Shown: piece by piece, positions 56,908-64,000 of the stretch
Position numbering within the stretch: position 1 is the first letter of the stretch
How the letters are laid out: each line of letters starts with the position of its first letter
DNA from: Lonicera japonica
Lineage: Eukaryota > Streptophyta > Magnoliopsida > Dipsacales > Caprifoliaceae
DNA: 64,000 bases
Direction: 5' to 3'
Assembly: GCA_021464415.1 (NCBI GenBank)
Contig: JAKCWG010000351.1
Coordinates: forward strand, 1-64,000
Notes under the pieces: model-generated
What the model was told of the DNA's origin: nothing
The model's input: the letters and a program-made list of their open reading frames with translations, nothing else
Database searches by the model: none
Translations under genes and position numbers: made by a program

Positions 56908-58110
56908 TTAAAGCACATAAAAACAAAGCATTTTATGTTAAGCTAAAACTACACATACCATTAATAATAAAAGAGTCTCGAAAAAAGGGTGTTATAGATA
57001 CCTTAAAACTTAAAAGCTTTATTGTTGTAGTTGTTGTGTGTATGAATTAATTTAACACTCACTCCACCAAAAACATTAAAAGATCACTGCAACACTCAAC
57101 AACAATATGTAAATTTGATTCCGCACAAATCCTGACTAAACTGATTCATACTCCTATAATTGAACTAACATCAAATCACATAAAAATAAAGCATTCTATG
57201 TTAAGCTAAAACTACACGTACCATTAGTAATAAAAGAGTCACGAAAAAACGGTGGTCTAGATACCTTAAAACTTAAAAGCTTTATTGGTGTAGTTGTTAT
57301 GTGTATGAATTAATTCAACACTCAGTTTAACTATGTAGTAATTTAAAACATGAAAATAAATTCAATAGAAAGCAATATAGGAGACAATAGTACTTGTGAA
57401 CTTTAGCTATATCGTTATAAACATAGATAATGAAAATTATAACATGGGAAGTTCTACATGTAAATTCATCACAAATTCTTCATTCTAACAACTTAAAATC
57501 ACATTCTTCTTTATTTTTAAAAAATGTTATCTTTCATGAAATGAGGAAAAATGAATTGGAAAAATAAAATATTTTTCATAAAAATAAATCATTTATTAAA
57601 ATATTTTGTTACTTTTGATTTCTATCATATTTAATTATTTGGAAACCCAAGAAAACGATTTCCTTGCAAAATATTAAAAAGATATAATTTTTCTCACCAA
57701 ATTATTTCATTTTTCAATATTCTTTTATGAGTAATTTAAAAATTTTAAATATTGAAACAATAAAAGCATAACATACTATACATATTTATTCATTTATTTA
57801 TGACATATTAGGCACATGTTAACATTGCCTTTCTTTAACTTTGACATTGGATAACTTAACATGAGTTTTACTAAGTTCTGCATGCATGCACACATAAAAA
57901 GATTGAATATATTAAGAAAAACATCATTGAAAATGTTATCGTGCCCCTGCAAGTGAAAATAAAAGTCTAGCACTCTATATAAAAGTATAAGGATACTTAT
58001 TATAAGTTTACATTTATGAGATGTATGTAACTAAGTAAAAATAGTAGGTGCTTGTTTGTTGGAAAGTATGAAAATTTTTAATTTTTAAAAATTTAAGTGG
58101 GTGACAAGAC

Positions 58111-59477
58111 CGTTGACCTAAAAGGCCACTAATCTTCTTTTGATAATAACAATAAGTTAATCTTGTGTTATTTAACTTGTTTGCTCAAAATGATTAAAGC
58201 CTTATCATTAAATACAATTACTTTCGATCATGATGAACTTCAAACCGAAACCGGCATTTCTTATCGAGATCAACACTCACCATAAGCACACGACTCACAA
58301 GCAAATTCCTCATATGACTTCTATGATCTACACTATCCTCATTCAAGAGAAGATCAAGATCAAAAGATCAAGTGAAGAAACGAAGAAACTATTCAAGCAT
58401 TTTAAAGACTAGAAAAATACGCAAATTGAGTGAGTGCTAAGGATTTGTGTAAAATTTTATCTTTGATCATTTTGTATAGCTCAATCAAATGATTTAATCA
58501 TGAATAGATTGCTCAGAGCTAGTTTTTACAAAATCCTCTTTGAAAAAGTTCTTTATCAAAAACTCGTCATCTTGAAAAATTCATAATAAATTCATATGAA
58601 TGAATTTTGACTCAAAAACAAATTTGGGAGTCTTAGAAACTTATTTTAAACACTCCCCGAGCATTAAAATTGATTTTATAGCTTAAATCCAAAAGTCCAA
58701 AAAAAATAGTTTTTGGCTAGTAGGGCAGTGCCCATCAGTCGACTAATGGGCCGAGAAACTAGCCGTTGGAGATTTGACTTTTTGCCATTTTTGGCACCAA
58801 ACCTTCACCCACTCCCTCCAAACGGCTATATGTTGTCCTAGACTATATATACACTATCTAAGACTCATTTAAACACTCTTGAATCATTTTTACACTCTAT
58901 TCTTCATCTATATCAAACCCTCTAAGATTCAAGAAATTATTTTGATCAATCATTCACTTATTTGAGCTATTATTCTTGATCAAATTCATAACTTCTAGTG
59001 TGAGCTTCATTTCATATCTTGTAAACACTTGAGAGTTATTGTATTGGTGTGTATCACCACAAACAAATCATTCTAAAAAGAGTTTGTCTCTTTGTAAAAC
59101 AAGAGAGTATATCTTGTGAAGTGTAGTGATGATAGTTACATTGTGAGTGTTGTGTGTATAATGACATTTGTATTGAGGTTTGATCTTCACCCGAAAGAAC
59201 ATCGGTATTAGTGAAAATTCTCGGGGAACTATACGAGTGCGGACGTATGGTCTAACCAACCGAACCATGTGAACAAAACGTCTTGGACTTCAATCGGTTT
59301 AATTTTTCTATCTCTAGCTATTTTATTCATTGCTATATTATTGCGTGTGATTGGGATTGCTTGCTTGTTTAGCTTGTTACTTAATATAGACTTTAAATCT
59401 TTTTGAAACGTTTTCAAAAATCGGATTAAGTTTCAAAAACCCTATTCACCCCCCTCTAGGGTATTTTTCGACCTACA
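58111..59477 (+). mobile_element. solo LTR (TGTTGACC family) with perfect target duplication
   Basis: It starts CGTTGACCTAAAAG (first base changed from T) and ends TTTTTCGACCTACA, flanked by aagac on both sides (58106-58110 and 59478-59482). 1,367 bp. It carries one palindrome (CCCATCAGTCGACTAATGGG, 58731-58750), an exact MSA match in complement at 58760-58770 and a TATA box at about 58845. Confidence 0.9.
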
Positions 59478-60210
59478 AAGACAAATTAGTGGCGAATTTT
59501 TCAAAGTATAGAAATCAGGATCAAAAGAAAGGATTTTACGATATTTTTTAGGTTATGATTAACGTAACTTTAACTTTTGGAGGGGTGAGAAGACATATTA
59601 TGCGGGTGCATTTAAGAACACCTTTAAAAAATGTGTACCGGTCCACCCTTATATGTCGAACCGGTCCAGTAACACAAATGTGTACTGGTCTGAATGGATA
59701 TAAATCATTTTCTTGGAAAATCTTTAAACGCCAGACTGATCAAATTTTGAAGACTTGTACCTGTTTGAATTGTTTTTTTTTTCAAAACTCTTTGAAAATT
59801 TTAAAAACTTATGAAATTGATTCAAAAACACTTTGAATATAGCTTTTATAAAAACAACCACCTTAAGAAGAATCAAATTCAAATGCCACTACTCACCGTA
59901 TGTATCTCGATTTACTCACTCAATGCATTGTTTCGGTAGCTTGGCTTGTTTATAATTCTTCAGATTTAATCGCAAACGATTCAAACAACTTACAAACAAA
60001 CATATTTTTGTCGAAGTAATAAAGCCAACCTAAACTTAGACTTTACAACAAGCACTATTTTTTTTATAAAGAATGAATAAGAATTTCGTATTTAGACAAG
60101 CTCAAAATAAATTTCTTCAATAATTATTTTTATGATATTTATGTTTACTTCATTCATTATTTTCGGAAATAGTATATTAAAATTGGATCTTTTTTGGATC
60201 TTGAGGAGCG

Positions 60211-60612
60211 ATATATATAGAGTAGTGGAATTGTAGGTACTTTCCACCATAAGTTATGGTTAGGACTTCTCTAAATTAACATATTTTAGGCTTCAAGCTG
60301 CCGATTTAACATTTTAATTATGTTTATAATGCTAAAAAGATCAACCATTCAATTGGAGAATTTTTTCCATAACTGAAACTATTTATTTTGATTTTTAAGT
60401 AATATCGAGTATTCAATATATATAATATGTGCATGTATATCATAATAAGTTACACCAAGTGTTTTTTATATTAATCATTGTATGCACAGTTAATATAACA
60501 TTATTTGATGAATCATTACCCCTAAATACAACAAAAAAAGTGCAAAATTAGAAAAGTATCTACTATAGCCCATAGTAGAAAGTACCTACCATTCCACTCC
60601 TCGATATATATA
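60211..60612. mobile_element. MITE with ~45-bp terminal inverted repeats
   Basis: The left arm 60211-60260 (tagtggaattgtaggtactt...) is complementary, with few mismatches, to 60565-60612 (agtacctaccattccactcc). About 400 bp, non-coding interior, palindromic TA-rich ends. Superfamily not assigned. Confidence 0.7.
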
Positions 60613-62881
60613 TGTATAATATATTTTTTAGAAAAACTTGGCTCGGTAAAATAAATGTGAAAAAAAGTAAAAGGAAGAAAAATTATCAGTTGGGTCGAGT
60701 AAATAGATAATTTTACTTGGAATGGCACTAATCTAACTTAGTATTTCTCAAGATTCAAACACTTGCAATAACAATGGTGAAATTCATAAATATCTATCTT
60801 CCCCATTGTTGTTCTAGCTTAAACCTATTAACAGGTCAATTTTTCTGCAGAGTCTCAATGAGTGCAGGTAATTTTTACCTCAACTTAAATATGACCTATC
60901 ATGTGGTGTTTTCGAATTTGTATACGACTCGATAACACTCAATTTTTTATCAGGTTACACGACCTGAATGAACACGTTAAGGAGATAAATTCAGCCAAAG
61001 AATAAGGTAAACGGTAAACTAAAACTACTTAAAAAAAGTAGGGATAAACATTTGTAGATCCTAAAATAGATATAAATCTTTTCCTGGTCTAATAAAATTT
61101 AGCTCTATTAAAAAAATAAAGCCAATGGGTGACCCAAATTCATTAAGGGCAAACCTATAACTGATTAGTTTAACATTTTCTATCAAACTGGTGAACTCGA
61201 TAACTATCTAATTTCATTAAGGCTATGTCAAATGGGTGAACCCGATAACTAATTCTATTAATCAAGGGTCTACCCATTAACTTATAATTTTGTGCCAATT
61301 CGTATAGTTTTACCATGTGATTATGTCAAATATGTATACTCTAATGAAGCAAAACAAGTAAAGTGTGAGCATAAAATTACTTTTGTGATGTCGCAACGAT
61401 GCTATGAGTAGACAATAACTACATTATTAATTAAGGTTTTACCCATTAACTTATAATTTCATGCCAATTCATATAGTTTTAACTTGTGATTATGTCGTAT
61501 TTGTATACTCTAATGAAGCAAAACGAATAAAGTATAAGCATAAAATTATCCTCGCGATGTCGCATCGATGCTATGAGTAGACAATTCAAAAAGTGTAAAT
61601 TACCGAGTGCGATTGTCGAATATTTCTTGTAAGAGCACTTATAATAGTTGTGTTTTGTAGTATCTTCCAATAATTTCTTCCTTTCCATGAAACTTTTTCT
61701 TTCTTTTCTATTTGTAAGAAAATGCACTAGCTCTGGCCAATTAATGATCCTTCTACCCTTCTACCGAAACATGCATGGTTAGCTGTTTCTCGTAATTTCC
61801 TCACCCCATTCATGCAAATATAGTGTAAGATAGATTGCAAAAGTTAAGATAAAATAAATTAATTTTCCAGGGAGCACACAAAATAAAAAGTGACATAATT
61901 ACATAATTAAGAGTTAATAGAGAAATTTTTTACGCCATGAGAGGATTTTAAACACATCCTGAGAAGTTCTCCAAGTTCTTTCTCCCCTTATGTTTCTCGC
62001 CAACTCCCTCACCCTATTAATAACCCATTAACCCATCCTAACTACCTCACCCTATTAATAATCCATTAACCCATCCTAACTACCTCACCATATTAATAAC
62101 CCATTAACCCATCCAACTACCAACATCACATATCACCTCTTCCATATTTTCACATCTATTGCCAGTCTAAGTGCAAAGATGAGAGTTTTTACTTTTTAGT
62201 AGTGAGAAAATTAGAGTGAGATCGATAGAAAGAGGATAAAATATTTGAGTGCATCACTATTTTAGTTTTTTCTATTATCGTTTCATTTTATTATTTACGA
62301 GCATAAGCATCTTTTGGTTCTACCTCTTCCAATAAAATAGTCTTAATGCCGTCCTTTGAACAACAAAAGTTGCTCGTGCCATTCTCTCAAATTCTAGTAT
62401 CCAGCGGTCAGAATTATTTTTGTGAAACTTCGGATATAAACAACATGTTCCGGCTATCGTTGTTTTTTACATAATTTTTAAAGTTCATATTTAAATTTTA
62501 CTAACTTTCCAACTTGTTTATGTTAAATATATTTTTGATTAATTAACACATATTTTATTAATTTTATGTTTTACTTTGACAATAGGAAATACATGCATAT
62601 AATTGCTACAATCTTCACACGAGGAAGGTAAATTTCATTGGCGGGGCGGTAGACTTTTAAATAATATTTTTTTTGAATTTCGATGATATCTATCTAATGA
62701 CGTTCAACAAACGTCCAAAATCCTTCTCTGGCTCTGGTATATATGCTTACTTCTCTCTTTTTTTGATGTAATGTTTATGTCTCTTTTTGTTAGTATATTT
62801 TTGTTTATTCTTATAGTTATTTATTTTAATTTTGTAGATGAAGAATTCCAAAAACAAAAAGGGAAAGACTATAATGATATC

Positions 62882-64000
62882 TGTAGGTCGGAAAATAACC
62901 CTAGGGGGGGGGGGGTTGAATAGGGTTTATGAAACTAAATGCGAAATTATAAAGTTTCAAGTAAAATTTTAAGAATAAAACTTTGACTATGTCTATATCA
63001 AGTAAAAAAAACAAATCAAACAAGCAATCCCAAGAGCAAGTATAATTGCAAGTAAATAAAGAGCTTGAGTTAGAAAGATTAAACGAAATGAGACCAAGTC
63101 ATTTTGTTCTCGTGGTTCGGTTGTTTAGACCATATATCTACGCTCGGATAGTGCCCCCGAGAAGTTCCACTAAAAATTGATTTTCTTTCGGGTGCCCCCG
63201 AGACCAAGTGTTATTCTTCTCACAACACTCTACAAGTGTGATTTTACTCACCACACTCAACACTAGAATTAACGTTCTTGCTATCCTATAAGATAAACCT
63301 CTCACAATTGATGAATAAAGATTATTTGGTAATTCACACCAATGAACAATAACTCTCTAGTGTTTACAAGATACACTTGAAGCTCACACTAGAGTTATCA
63401 AGATTGATCAATAGATTTAGCTCAAAGATGAATGATATGATCAATACAAAGGCTTGAATTCTTGGATATTGTGAATAGATGAAAGATGAGTTTGTATAAT
63501 TATTCAAGCTAGTCAAAATGTGTCTTATATGTCCAATATATAGTCCCAAAGATGATATAGCCGTTTGAGAGGTTTGGTATAAGTTTCATACCAAAAATGA
63601 TAAAAAATAAGAATTCCAACGGCTATATTTTGAGGCATCAGTTGACTGATAGCACTCATTCGATTGAGTCACAATCCATCAGTCGACTGATGGGTACTGT
63701 CCATAAGGCTAAAATCTCAATTTTTGGTCTTTTGCAATTTAGCTCCAAATTCAATTCTAATGCTTTGGGGACCTCAAAAATTTGTTTCTAAGACACTTTC
63801 ATGAGAACTCAAAATATGCTCATTTGAATTTGAATTTATTTGAAAACCGGATTTTGTAGAATGATGTTTTCAAAGGCTTTTCAATTCAAACTTGTTTTAG
63901 ATCAATCTATCGATGTTATATGAATATGTATGAGCTATATGATTGATTAACCAAGAAGCTTTAAATTAAAACTTAAACACTCACTCACGTAGAAATTTAA
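62882..64000 (-). mobile_element. antisense LTR (TGTTGACC family), runs off the window
   Basis: It begins TGTAGGTCGG (complement of the family end CGACCTACA), with a run of nine or more Gs opposite the conserved C-run. It contains the conserved U5 block (about 63095-63200), palindromes at 63636-63693 and TCCAACGGCTA at 63615-63625. Whether it is solo or part of an element lies beyond 64000. Confidence 0.85.

Larger units (their letters stand above)
57567..60892. other. 3.3-kb segment interrupting X copy B
   Basis: It contains a solo LTR (58111-59477) and a MITE (60211-60612); the rest is A/T-rich with no recognised gene. The outer ends show no clear inverted or direct repeats, so the mechanism of this outer insertion is unknown. 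Confidence 0.5.
56908..62881 (+). repeat. dispersed repeat X, copy B, interrupted
   Basis: 56908-57565 matches 20115-20785 (with the same tandem ~255-bp duplication), and 60893-62881 matches 20788-22735. The 3.3 kb between them is an insertion or a set of insertions. The right end is cut at 62882 by an antisense LTR. It repeats the ~170-bp internal duplication of copy A (about 61270-61600). Confidence 0.7.

Noticed and set aside
57567..60892. Helitron as the 3.3-kb insert in X copy B
   Set aside because: No TC start, CTRR end or 3' hairpin could be placed at the junctions.

Overview
This is nuclear DNA of a flowering plant, most likely a eudicot. It is strongly A+T-rich. Intron-containing genes are sparse, and LTR retrotransposons, solo LTRs, MITEs and other dispersed repeats dominate. 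I see no bacterial, organellar or viral gene organisation, no tRNA or rRNA gene and no CRISPR array.

Genes. The only intact, clearly recognisable host gene is a two-exon glycoside hydrolase family 17 gene (endo-1,3-beta-glucanase with a C-terminal X8 domain and a probable GPI anchor) at 1508-5854; its 2.9-kb intron carries old SINE-like repeats. Other gene-like sequence is fragmentary: a decayed F-box/DUF295-like gene (9.2-9.9 kb), a plausible 108-residue two-exon gene of unknown function with a TATA box (49597-50160), an isolated exon-like reading frame (52.4 kb), and the first exon of a kinesin-like gene stranded inside a minisatellite (52884-53101).

Layout. 0-6 kb: GH17 gene. 6-11.6 kb: MITE-like and hAT-like repeats, the DUF295 pseudogene, a copia reverse transcriptase fragment. 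11.6-20 kb: LTR sequences, including a solo LTR (14480-18014) that sits in one LTR-like repeat and is itself interrupted by a relative of that host repeat. 20-38 kb: one deep nest. An unclassified repeat ('X') is split by an old solo LTR (22965-37489, target duplication gacgc). That LTR is split by a 13-kb Ty1-copia element of SIRE/Maximus type (23863-36961). The copia element is in turn split by an antisense one-LTR element (31110-33032) and a 2.66-kb solo LTR (33816-36475). 38-41.9 kb: a second X copy and MITEs. 41.9-49.1 kb: a decayed full-length Ty3-gypsy element, interrupted by a solo LTR and a hAT-like insertion. 49-54 kb: X fragments, small gene fragments, mini- and microsatellites. 54-64 kb: more LTRs, a third long X copy, a solo LTR with perfect target duplication (58111-59477), a MITE, and an antisense LTR running off the window end.

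Most interesting signals. (1) LTRs of the TGTTGACC...CGACCTACA family share a promoter-like module: palindromes with a GTCGAC or related core, then an exact match to the plant M-phase-specific activator (MSA) consensus, then a TATA box. (2) Downstream of the copia pol region a palindrome array is followed by 295 nt without a single G, ending exactly at the ATG of the env-like frame, which looks like a dedicated unstructured leader. (3) Repeat X is a multi-copy family with exon-like coding segments that I cannot assign. All coding claims come from reading the sequence by eye; no database search was possible.
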